Source of the DNA: Candidatus Sulfopaludibacter sp. SbA3
GTDB lineage: Bacteria > Acidobacteriota > Terriglobia > Bryobacterales > Bryobacteraceae
Length of the DNA: 19,675 nt
NCBI GenBank assembly: GCA_900290315.1
Contig: OKRF01000121.1
Coordinates: 19,605-39,279, forward strand
Direction of reading: 5' to 3'
Shown here: one piece after another, positions 8,198 through 15,664 of the stretch
Layout: every line of letters begins with the position of its first letter
Numbering within the stretch: the first letter of the stretch is position 1
Made by a program: the position numbers and the translations under genes
The notes under the pieces: model-generated
The model's input: the letters and a program-made list of their open reading frames with translations, nothing else
What the model was told of the DNA's origin: nothing
The model's database searches: none

Positions 8198-9072
8198 TTC
8201 AAGGTCACCAGGTACGATGTAAGATCATGAATCTGCTTATCGGTATAAGTGGGTAACAGCTCCTTATGGGGCTGGAGCGGGTCGTGAACCTCGACTTTCG
8301 GTACATCGCCATCGCGCCGGAAAGTGCGCTGGGCTTCGTCGGAGTCAGTGAGGGTGACGATAAAGTCGTCGATACGGATCAGGCGGCCCGTGACTTTCTG
8401 TCCTGTCGCCAGAGTCACTGTCACGGTGGCCGGGGGGACGTTGAAAGGAGAGCCTCCACGGCCGCCGAGTCCACCCCGGCCGCCACCGCCGGGCATGAGG
8501 AAGCCATTCTGCAGGATTTTGGGATCGGTGATCTTCGAGGCGATGCCTTTCAGGTCGCCGGTGGCGGAGTGACAGGACGCGCACTTGGTCTTGAAAACGG
8601 CCTCGCCCGCCGTGGAGTCGCCCACCAGGACACTCGGCGGGACCATGCGGGAAACGTCGTAGCCGCCCACGCGGAAGCTGTGGATGTAGGCGGCGATATC
8701 GGAGACCTGTTCGTAGCTCAGACTCAGTCTGGGCATTTCGCCTTTGCCGTTCTGGACAACAGCGGCAATGAGTTCGCCATTTTTGTCATTAAGGACCAGG
8801 TCGGAGCGGAGGAGGTTGGGTCCACCCTCACCTCCCCGCGCGTCGGACCCGTGGCAGAAATTGCAATGGACACCGTAGAGCGCCTTGCCTCGGTCCACCA
8901 CGGCGGGGTCGGCTGGAGGGTGCTGGGGGAAAGCTGCTCCGAAGCCGCCACCGCGTCCGCCTCGTCCCCCAGGTGCGCCGGCGGGCGGTGTCTGGGGTGG
9001 CCCCTGTGCCGCAAGAAGCAAAGCGCTGTACAGCACGAGGAGCAGGGTTTTTCCCGGTCTGGTCTGGATCAT
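8194..9072 (-). CDS. Exported di-heme cytochrome c with an inserted beta-domain
   Basis: A 292-residue cytochrome with an N-terminal signal segment (KTLLLVLYSALLLAA) and two class-I-like c-heme sites. CNFCH at 70-74 has axial Met113 (GEMP); CASCH at 164-168 has likely Met193 (FLMP). After Met193 the second domain is interrupted by a GGGGRGGLGGRGG run. A beta-rich stretch of about 60 residues follows (TVTLATGQKVTGRLIRIDD, then a charged segment), before the closing helix YTDKQIHDLTSYLVTLK. Another Gly/Arg run (GGRGGRGGGFG) lies between signal and first heme. It is the first gene of the operon and overlaps the PQQ dehydrogenase start by 4 nt, so it is most likely that enzyme's electron acceptor. 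The Shine-Dalgarno before the ATG at 9072 is weak. Confidence 0.9.
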   Translation of the reverse strand: MIQTRPGKTLLLVLYSALLLAAQGPPQTPPAGAPGGRGGRGGGFGAAFPQHPPADPAVVDRGKALYGVHCNFCHGSDARGGEGGPNLLRSDLVLNDKNGELIAAVVQNGKGEMPRLSLSYEQVSDIAAYIHSFRVGGYDVSRMVPPSVLVGDSTAGEAVFKTKCASCHSATGDLKGIASKITDPKILQNGFLMPGGGGRGGLGGRGGSPFNVPPATVTVTLATGQKVTGRLIRIDDFIVTLTDSDEAQRTFRRDGDVPKVEVHDPLQPHKELLPTYTDKQIHDLTSYLVTLK

Positions 9073-9123
9073 GAAAGTCTTCTCTGGAGCTTCGGTAGAT
9101 AGGCGCTGCAGATGTGACTGGAG

Positions 9124-12100
9124 TTACGGAAAAATGGGCAGACCGAAGGCCTGCCCATTACAACGCTTCTGGTAACGCCGGCGATCTTGTCGCCGGTCAG
9201 CCACCATACCGGCGGCGAGACCGCCGGCGCTACCTTTTAGAACTCGATGCGGGCCGAGAATGCCATGACGCGCCATGACGCGGGCCGGCAACGTGCTGTT
9301 AAACACGCCAGCGGTGAGGCTGGTTTGGTTGCCGAGGGCGTCGTACGTAAGGCCTGTACCCACACCGTTGTACTCGGGATGGTTGAACACGTTGTACGCT
9401 TGCGCCTGGAGTTTCAGACCCCGGCGTTCGCCGAACAGGGGAATGAACTTCGACATGGTTGCATCCCAATTAGTGACCATCGGCAGCGAAAGGAGTCCCG
9501 AGCCGCCGCCCAGGTTGCCGAGGACGGGTGTGGTGATGGTGGTCCCCAGTGCCGGTGGGGCGTAGGCCGCCGGATTGAAGTACAGGCCGGCCGGCACGTT
9601 TTTCATGGGATTTCCCACCACATTGATCCTCGCGCCAACGTCCGGGGTCCCTGTGTAGTCCGGCGTTCCGGTGACAATGCTGAACCCGGGATTGAAGGGT
9701 GCGCCGCTCTGCATGGAGAAAATTCCAGACAGAGTCCAGCGATCCACAAATGCTCCCAGGATCTTGGAATGGTACTTCTGTCCCAGATTCGGGAAGTCGT
9801 AGGCCCAACTCACCTGCAGATTCTGGCGCCGGTCGAAGCTCAGGCGCCCGTAGTTATACACTTCGTTGTTCGGCACCACCGGGTTGAACGACGTCGTACC
9901 CATGGCGCGGGAGAAAGTGTAAGCCATGCCGAACGTCAAACCGTTGGAAAGGCGCTGCTGCAGGAACGAAGTCAAGGCATGGTAGTTGGTATGGCCCAGA
10001 TGGTTGTAACTGTTAATGGTGTTGAACCCCGGGTAGATGCTTCGCAGAAGAATGTCCGGCAGGGTCTTATTGCCGTTAGTCGGATCTGCGTTCGCTGGGT
10101 TGAAAGGTGCGCGCGTGCCGACGGGAATCGGGTTGACATCGTAGTTGAGTTGCTGATTGTAACCCCAGTTGCCGGTATAGCCAACGTCCACAATCGTGTT
10201 TCTGGTGATAGACCGCTGGACATTCAGGCTGGCGTTCTGGGCCCGGTCCCATGGAATCTGGGCTGAGGGCCACATTTGTATGGTGGAGGGGCCGAATACC
10301 AGGCTGTTGCCGCTGGATGCGATCTGCGCGAATGTGGTGTAATTCACCTGCGGCGTATAAGCGTACGGCGCCTGACCCGACAAGCTATAGACCTGGTTGC
10401 CATCGAGACGGTTGTAGAAAATGCCGAAACCGCCGCGCAAAGCCGTCTTACCGTCACCGGTAAGGTCGTAGGCAAATCCGAAGCGAGGCGCCAGCGCGAG
10501 AGCCGATTGGTCGTAGGGCGCCAGGGGCACGTTGTTCGAACCAAGTATCTGCAAGCCGTCGCCCGGATTCCCGGAGTTCGGCACGTAGAGACCAATGTAC
10601 GCCACCGGGGCAACCGTCCCGGTACCGGGATCAATCGCTACGCGCTTCCCGCCGCTGGTGCCAGGGATATAGATGCGGGGAGCCGCTGACTTGGAGTACA
10701 GACTCGGAAAGAAGTTGGAAAACGTCTTGTTGATGTCGACTTGAGGCGTCTGGTGGTAGAAGCGAAGGCCTACATCCAGAGTCAGCCGCGAGGTGACGCG
10801 CCAGTTGTCCTGGATGTAGAACTCAGCATTCCAGTAAGCCGTATTGAACACCGCCCGGGCAGTGGTCTGACTGTAGCTGTCCACGTACCCCAGCAATGCA
10901 TTGGCATATCCGTTCGTGGTGTTGCCTAATGCGTTGTTGGTGTCCGGGCTGAAGTTGAAATTCCCTTCGTAAGCTGGAGTCGACGGCTGAATCTTGTGAT
11001 TGTTCTCCACATACACACCGGCTTTGAAAGTGTGCCTGCCAACGATCTTGCTGATGTTATCCGTGAAGGTCCAAATAGTATTGAAGTTCTCGTAGTTTCC
11101 GGCCGAAGTCCCCACGCGCGTGAAGTTCATTGCGGAGGCGCCGGACTGCACCGATCCGAATTGGAATTCGGGCAGCAGGTTGAAGTATCCGTTGGTGGCG
11201 GAGGCACCGGTTGGCGTGGTTGTCGGAATCGGAAACAGCGATGGAGGGCTGGGCAGCAGCGAACGGTCCTGGCTCTTGCCGCCGTCGGTCGTATAGTAAG
11301 ACCAGGTATTCCAACTCTCGCCTACCGTGAATTCATTGATCAACGTGGGCGAAATGGAATAGGTGACCGTGCCGGAGTAGCCGTGGCCGGGGTTCGGGTG
11401 ATCGATGGGAGCCATCCCGGCTTGCCCCAGCGTACCGCCAATGTCGCTGCTGAATTGGACGCCCTGATACAGGGCCAGCATGTCGTCGTGGTCGTTGATA
11501 TAGCGGAAGTAGCCGGTGAGCTTGGAAGTGGGATTGATGTCCACGCGGAGCACATCGTTGCGCCGCGGGTGAGTGGCGCTGGCGGCTTCGTAATAGTTAA
11601 CGATGTTCGCCTGGGAGCCCGTGCCCGCGAAATTTGGTAGCGGGAAGAAGTTCAGCATCGCCTGTCCCAGCGGCGTGATGCGGTTGGAAGGAATGATGTT
11701 GCCCGGAAATGGCGAGCCTGTGGTGGGATCGACGATAGGCGTCAGGCTCCCGTTGTTCTGGAAGCTCTGCGAGAAATTGCCCTGGCGTTCCAGTGCTGTC
11801 GGCGTATATTTCGTTTGCGATCCGCCGGTCACGAACTGCCCGGTATACTCCTGTGACCAGAAGAAGAAGAGCTTGTTCTTGGCGGAGTTGAAGTGATGCG
11901 GAATATAGATAGGTCCGCCGATTGTATAAGTCTCCACGTTGAACCGGTAGGGTGAAATGTAAGAGTTGGGCACGCCAGTCACTGGATTTCTGCCGTTGCG
12001 GTTGTTCTGCCAGAGATTGGCATTGAACCCCTCATTGCGGTGATTCCAAACCATGCTGCCGTGGAATTGCTGGGTACCATTCTTGGTGACCACGGTAATG

Positions 12101-12837
12101 GTCCCGCCGGAATTCCGTCCAAATTCCGCCTGGTAGTTCGACGCCAGGACTTTCATCTCCTGCACCGAGTCGGCGTTCGGCTCGTAATGGAGGGTGCTGT
12201 TTGATCCTGTATCCATGTCGGTGATGCCATCCACCGCGAAATTCAGTGCCGAGGTGTTCCCGTTGATAGTGATACCGCGGATGGCGTTAGGCGACGTGAC
12301 GTCGCGATTGCCGGCGTTGGTCGAGTTGAAACTGATGTCGACCACGCCCGGAACCAGCTTCAGATAGCCAAAGATGTCGCGGCCCCTCAACGTGACGTTA
12401 CTCAACTGGCTGCCCTCGATGGCCGCGGACTTCTCCGAGCTGGCCAACTGGATGGACGCAGCTTCGGCCATTACAGTAATCGTCTCCGACGTGTTGCCAA
12501 TGCTGAGCTCCAGTTTCCCGAGAGTACGGATTTCGTTTGCCGCAACAATAATATTGTTTTGTGTGTAGCCCTTAAACCCCGTAGCATGAACCGACACGGA
12601 ATAGGTCCCCGGCGCGAGATCCAGGAAGCGGAACAGGCCGGATACATCGGTAGTGGTCGCACGGGTGGTGCCCGTTTCCGTTTCTGTCAACGTGACCGGT
12701 GCGTTGGGTACAACGGCACTGGCCGGATCGATGACGGTCCCTTCCAATGCGCTCGAAACAGTCTGCCCAAACAGGCAGCCTGTGAAAAGTGTCAAGGCAC
12801 AAACAGCCAGTGCCAGCTTTCTGATAGTGATCCGCAT
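9124..12837 (-). CDS. Oar-like TonB-dependent receptor, frameshifted at its C-terminus
   Basis: Outer-membrane receptor of the Oar type. It has a signal peptide (MRITIRKLALAVCALTLFTG), a carboxypeptidase-regulatory-like domain at about 28-112 (LEGTVIDP ... LDLAPGTYSVSVHATGF), a plug domain from about 120 (NVTLRGRDIFGYLKLVPGV), then a long beta-barrel rich in aromatic turns. The frame is open further up to 12984, but ATG 12837 has GGGGGGAG just before it and starts the signal peptide, so I use it. The current frame gives 1237 residues and ends with an odd Arg-rich tail. A perfect 10-bp tandem duplication at 9263-9282 shifts the frame. Removing one copy restores VMAFSARIEF and a TAA at 9239-9237, giving 1196 residues with the terminal Phe typical of BAM-assembled barrels. 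The tail as written is encoded by a REP-like repeat and a terminator hairpin. Confidence 0.88.
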   Translation of the reverse strand: MRITIRKLALAVCALTLFTGCLFGQTVSSALEGTVIDPASAVVPNAPVTLTETETGTTRATTTDVSGLFRFLDLAPGTYSVSVHATGFKGYTQNNIIVAANEIRTLGKLELSIGNTSETITVMAEAASIQLASSEKSAAIEGSQLSNVTLRGRDIFGYLKLVPGVVDISFNSTNAGNRDVTSPNAIRGITINGNTSALNFAVDGITDMDTGSNSTLHYEPNADSVQEMKVLASNYQAEFGRNSGGTITVVTKNGTQQFHGSMVWNHRNEGFNANLWQNNRNGRNPVTGVPNSYISPYRFNVETYTIGGPIYIPHHFNSAKNKLFFFWSQEYTGQFVTGGSQTKYTPTALERQGNFSQSFQNNGSLTPIVDPTTGSPFPGNIIPSNRITPLGQAMLNFFPLPNFAGTGSQANIVNYYEAASATHPRRNDVLRVDINPTSKLTGYFRYINDHDDMLALYQGVQFSSDIGGTLGQAGMAPIDHPNPGHGYSGTVTYSISPTLINEFTVGESWNTWSYYTTDGGKSQDRSLLPSPPSLFPIPTTTPTGASATNGYFNLLPEFQFGSVQSGASAMNFTRVGTSAGNYENFNTIWTFTDNISKIVGRHTFKAGVYVENNHKIQPSTPAYEGNFNFSPDTNNALGNTTNGYANALLGYVDSYSQTTARAVFNTAYWNAEFYIQDNWRVTSRLTLDVGLRFYHQTPQVDINKTFSNFFPSLYSKSAAPRIYIPGTSGGKRVAIDPGTGTVAPVAYIGLYVPNSGNPGDGLQILGSNNVPLAPYDQSALALAPRFGFAYDLTGDGKTALRGGFGIFYNRLDGNQVYSLSGQAPYAYTPQVNYTTFAQIASSGNSLVFGPSTIQMWPSAQIPWDRAQNASLNVQRSITRNTIVDVGYTGNWGYNQQLNYDVNPIPVGTRAPFNPANADPTNGNKTLPDILLRSIYPGFNTINSYNHLGHTNYHALTSFLQQRLSNGLTFGMAYTFSRAMGTTSFNPVVPNNEVYNYGRLSFDRRQNLQVSWAYDFPNLGQKYHSKILGAFVDRWTLSGIFSMQSGAPFNPGFSIVTGTPDYTGTPDVGARINVVGNPMKNVPAGLYFNPAAYAPPALGTTITTPVLGNLGGGSGLLSLPMVTNWDATMSKFIPLFGERRGLKLQAQAYNVFNHPEYNGVGTGLTYDALGNQTSLTAGVFNSTLPARVMARHGILGPHRVLKGSAGGLAAGMVADRRQDRRRYQKRCNGQAFGLPIFP
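9130..9159 (-). terminator. Rho-independent terminator of the Oar-like receptor gene
   Basis: On the minus strand AATGGGCAGGCC pairs with GGTCTGCCCATT (12 bp, one G-T pair) around a three-base TTC loop. A run of five T (9134-9130) follows, partly in the stem. It lies downstream of the receptor's native stop (9239-9237) and of the REP-like repeat. The frameshifted reading frame runs through it, with its stop only a few bases beyond the T-run. Confidence 0.7.
9171..9234 (+). repeat. Full REP/BIME-like two-hairpin element
   Basis: A 64-bp GC-rich element begins GGTAACGCCGGCGATC and ends GAGACCGCCGGCGCTACC. The two ends are imperfect inverted repeats (GGTARCGCCGGCG). Each half also folds by itself: CCGGCGA-TCTTG-TCGCCGG and CCGGCGG-CGAGA-CCGCCGG. 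A close inverted copy lies at 17083-17141 and a half copy at 4029-4056. It sits 2 bp beyond the native stop codon of the receptor gene, the usual place for REP-type elements. No transposase is nearby. Confidence 0.8.
9263..9282 (+). repeat. Perfect 10-bp tandem duplication (CCATGACGCG twice)
   Basis: The unit CCATGACGCG occurs twice back to back at 9263-9272 and 9273-9282, near the 3' end of the Oar-like receptor gene. Ten is not a multiple of three, so it shifts the frame. With one unit removed, the coding region from 12837 is exactly 1197 codons including TAA. This looks like a recent slippage-type duplication or an assembly error. Confidence 0.85.
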
Positions 12838-13044
12838 TCTCCCCCCTAAAGTAGAGTCAGACAGCCCAACAATTCCCGCCCGAAACGGCCTACCCAAGTC
12901 CGTTTGCGAGTACAGCATTCCCATCCGTCTACGAGTTAAGCGCAGACGGACGAGAATGTTATGCCAATTCAATGGGTCGCACAAGGGGCTTACCGTAGGA
13001 ACCTGGCTGCGCCGCCAAGTTAATTGATTTCAATGAGTAGGGAG

Positions 13045-13071
13045 GACGTAGGAAGTGAGTTCCTACGTCCC
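13045..13071. promoter_or_regulatory. Perfect 11-bp inverted repeat in the divergent intergenic region
   Basis: GGACGTAGGAA and TTCCTACGTCC form a perfect 11-bp dyad with a 5-nt spacer (GTGAG). It lies in the 349-bp region between the divergent receptor (start 12837) and TPR (start 13187) genes. No T-run follows on either strand, so an operator or RNA hairpin is likelier than a terminator. A weaker dyad, TCCGTCT ... AGACGGA, occurs at 12924-12950 in the leader of the receptor gene. I see no small gene in this gap. Confidence 0.5.
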
Positions 13072-13140
13072 CACCGCCGTGAAATAGCACGTAAATTGTC
13101 CGGATTTCCAAATGCAGGAGCGCCCGTCGGGTGAAATGGA

Positions 13141-13170
13141 TTGAATGCTGCTTAAGGATTCGCGTAGAAT
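13141..13170 (+). promoter_or_regulatory. Candidate sigma-70-type promoter of the TPR gene
   Basis: TTGAAT at 13141-13146 and TAGAAT at 13165-13170 are separated by 18 bp and match the -35/-10 consensus at 4 of 6 and 5 of 6 bases. Transcription would start near 13177, about 10 nt before the ATG at 13187. This supports that start over the ATG at 13145. Confidence 0.45.
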
Positions 13171-13186
13171 ATGCCCTGGCGCTTCC

Positions 13187-15592
13187 ATGTTCCGCATACC
13201 CCGGTATCTCTCGGTCCTCTGCGTGGTAATCGGTGGGCTCGCGGCGGACGATGGCGCGGCCATCCGGCAGGCGCTGGCGGCTTTGCAGCGGGGCGATTTT
13301 GCGGCGGCGGAAGTCACGTTGCGGGCCGAGGTGAAAGCGCGCCCGGACGATGGGGCCGCCCTGACGCTGTTGGGTGTAGCGCTGGACCAACAGAAGAAAC
13401 TCAAGGAAGCGGAGGACGTACACCGCCGGGCCGCGGCCAGCGCGCCGAATTCCGCCGATGTGTGGAACAACTATGCCAACCACATGCTGGCGGCAGGGGA
13501 TGCCGATGGCGCGCACAGGCTCTACCTCCGGGTGGTGGCACTCGAGCCCGGCAGCTACAATGCCAATGTTCAGCTTGCTCGTTTGGCCGTCAAACAAAAG
13601 AAGGGCAGCGAGGCATTGAGCTACCTCCAGCGGTTGGCCGCCAGCCAGCAGGAATCACCGAATCTGACTCCGTTGCGCGTGGAGGCACTCTATCTGGCGG
13701 ACAAGGCCACCGAAGCCGGGAATCTGGTGCAGCGGTGGCAAACTGCCAGTAAGAGTGACTTGAGCGCCAGCTTTTCGATGGGGCTGGCGCTGGCCGACGC
13801 GGGCAAGTTCGAAATGGCCGAGTCTTTCTTCACGCAAGCGCTTGCACTCGCGCCCTCGGATTTTAACGTCCTGGTCAATCTGGGTGTGGTGGCCTGGCAT
13901 AACGGGAATTACGAACGGGCGCGCCAGGTTCTGGAAGCGGCGCAGCGCCAGCAGCCGCAGAATGTGGACGTCCTTTATAACCTGGCATGCGTCGATCAGG
14001 CCGCCGGGAAGACCGAAACGGCCCTGGCACTGTTGGCGCACGCCGCGCACCTGGCACCGGAGCGGAGCGACGTTCAGAAACTGCTGGCCGTGACCACCGG
14101 CGACCTGGGCGCGCTGGCCGATGCGGCCGCGGCCTGGAACCGTTATCTCAAACTGGAACCGAATGACGATGTGGCGCGGCGCGAACGCGGCTTCACAGCT
14201 TTTCAGATGGGCCACTTCGAACAAGGTGTGGCCGATCTCCGTTGGTTCGCGACTCGGCATCCCGATGATGCTGTCGGTCACTTTGAATTGGGAGCTGCGG
14301 AGAATAAGGACAATCCAGCGGAAGCGCTGGCCGAGTTCGACCGGGCCTTGGCGCTCAAGTCCGATTTCGCCGCGGCACACTCCGCGCGCGGCAGCCTCTA
14401 TTACCAGATGGGAAAGCCGGAGGCCGCGCTGGCCGATCTGGAAGCGGCAGCCTCATTGCGGCCCGACGATGCCGTGAGCCTCGACCGCCTGGGTCAAACG
14501 TACCTGTCTCTGGACCGGGCCGGCGATGCCGCCAGAGTTCTGCGCAAGGCCGCTGCATTGACGCCGGACGATTCCAAAACGCAGCTCCACCTGGCGCGCG
14601 CGCTGGCGGATGCTGGTGAGGCCGCGGAATCGAAAGCGGCGATGGAGCGCTTCCGCCAACTTGGCCCGGTAGTCAATAAGGCGGTGCCGGGCGGACTGGT
14701 GGACTATCTCAGTCTGACTCCGGAGCAGCGGCGGGCGGATTATCGCAGGCGCGTGGAGCGCCTGGTGCGAGAGCATCCGGACGATGCAGCAGCGGAGGTG
14801 ACCTATTTAAGGTTGCTGCTGGAAGAGGGTGAGCCGGCGCATGCGGCTGAGATCGCGGGCAAGATCGTTGCGCTGAAGCCTCCGGCGGCAGTGCTCGCCG
14901 ATGCCGGCCGCGCATTGCTGGCAGCGGGGCAGTATGCCCGCGCGCAAGAACTTCTGGAGAAGGCCTCGGCGTCCACGCCCTTTGCCGATCTGCAACTGGA
15001 CCTGGCTATCGCTGTTTTTCACGCGGCCGGTCCCGCTGAAGGCACGCGGCTCCTCAACCAGGTTCCAGATTCCGCGCGCGGCGGCGATTACTATCTGGCG
15101 CGCGCTGAGATGTTGGATGCATCGGGCAACCCAACAGAGTCCGCTGCCGCTATGCAGAAGGCGCTGGCGCCTTCGCAGGGTCAGGGCAGTCTGTACCTCC
15201 GGGCGGGTGCTTTTCTCCTGAGAAAAGGGCGTACGGAAGATGTCTTACGAGTAAGTGGCGAAGCGGTGAAAGCGCTTCCGCAGGATCGCCAAATTCTGCT
15301 GCTGCGGGCGGTTGCACTGGAAGGGGCCGCACGCACCAGCGAGGCCGAGCGACTGATTGAGCAGATACAGAATCGCTGGCCGGAGTGGCAGACCGCATGG
15401 GCCGCGCATGGCATCATTCTGGGAGCGCACGGACACCACGATGATGCATGTGCCGCGCTGCGGACCGCGGTGGCATTGGGCGAAAATAGCGCTGAAGTGA
15501 AGCAGTACCTTGAGAAGATCTCCACGGGTGCGGAGAGCAAGCCGCCAGATCTCCAACGGCTGTTATCGGCCAGGTTGTTATCGGCCAGGTAG
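13187..15592 (+). CDS. Exported tetratricopeptide-repeat protein
   Basis: An 801-residue protein with a probable signal peptide (MFRIPRYLSVLCVVIGGLAA) followed almost entirely by TPR helices. Typical repeat features are ALQRGDFAAAEVTLRAEV, LNVLVNLGVVAWHNGNYERA-like pairs (here DFNVLVNLGVVAWHNGNYE), and ENKDNPAEALAEFDRALALK. TPRs are protein-interaction scaffolds; no enzymatic domain is visible and the partner is unknown. The frame opens at 13145, but the ATG at 13187 begins the signal sequence and fits a promoter ending at 13170. No good Shine-Dalgarno is visible for either start. The gene ends LLSARLLSAR, encoded by a perfect 15-bp tandem duplication (15561-15590). It precedes, on the same strand, a membrane protein gene 72 bp downstream, and diverges from the Oar-like receptor. 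Confidence 0.85.
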   Translation: MFRIPRYLSVLCVVIGGLAADDGAAIRQALAALQRGDFAAAEVTLRAEVKARPDDGAALTLLGVALDQQKKLKEAEDVHRRAAASAPNSADVWNNYANHMLAAGDADGAHRLYLRVVALEPGSYNANVQLARLAVKQKKGSEALSYLQRLAASQQESPNLTPLRVEALYLADKATEAGNLVQRWQTASKSDLSASFSMGLALADAGKFEMAESFFTQALALAPSDFNVLVNLGVVAWHNGNYERARQVLEAAQRQQPQNVDVLYNLACVDQAAGKTETALALLAHAAHLAPERSDVQKLLAVTTGDLGALADAAAAWNRYLKLEPNDDVARRERGFTAFQMGHFEQGVADLRWFATRHPDDAVGHFELGAAENKDNPAEALAEFDRALALKSDFAAAHSARGSLYYQMGKPEAALADLEAAASLRPDDAVSLDRLGQTYLSLDRAGDAARVLRKAAALTPDDSKTQLHLARALADAGEAAESKAAMERFRQLGPVVNKAVPGGLVDYLSLTPEQRRADYRRRVERLVREHPDDAAAEVTYLRLLLEEGEPAHAAEIAGKIVALKPPAAVLADAGRALLAAGQYARAQELLEKASASTPFADLQLDLAIAVFHAAGPAEGTRLLNQVPDSARGGDYYLARAEMLDASGNPTESAAAMQKALAPSQGQGSLYLRAGAFLLRKGRTEDVLRVSGEAVKALPQDRQILLLRAVALEGAARTSEAERLIEQIQNRWPEWQTAWAAHGIILGAHGHHDDACAALRTAVALGENSAEVKQYLEKISTGAESKPPDLQRLLSARLLSAR
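15561..15590 (+). repeat. Perfect 15-bp tandem duplication at the end of the TPR gene
   Basis: The unit TGTTATCGGCCAGGT occurs twice without mismatch and adds a second LLSAR just before the TAG stop. It keeps the frame. With the 10-bp duplication in the receptor gene it makes two perfect short tandem duplications at gene 3' ends in this window. Confidence 0.9.
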
Positions 15593-15664
15593 AACCGTAA
15601 AATCGAAAAATTGTGGAACATTTCGCCCGCCGCGCGTGATAGAATTCCAGCCCAGGGGTTAGAT

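Noticed and set aside
9247..10266. Plus-strand open frame of 339 codons opposite the receptor gene
   Set aside because: Low-complexity His/Arg/Val-rich translation with no family features. The minus-strand beta-barrel is convincing.
12760..12837. Lipobox (LFTGC) in the receptor leader
   Set aside because: Phe at the -3 position is not typical, and outer-membrane receptors of this type are cleaved by signal peptidase I, here probably after LFGQ or nearby.
12838..12984. Upstream extension of the receptor reading frame by 49 codons
   Set aside because: It would put an unusual basic stretch before the signal peptide. The ATG at 12837 has a purine-rich site and begins the leader directly.
13145..13186. 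Earlier ATG for the TPR gene
   Set aside because: It would hide the signal peptide, and the best promoter (-10 at 13165-13170) lies downstream of it.
12959..13597. Minus-strand open frame of 212 codons crossing the divergent gap into the TPR gene
   Set aside because: It covers the divergent promoter region and the TPR 5' end, has no ribosome binding site and no recognisable domain.
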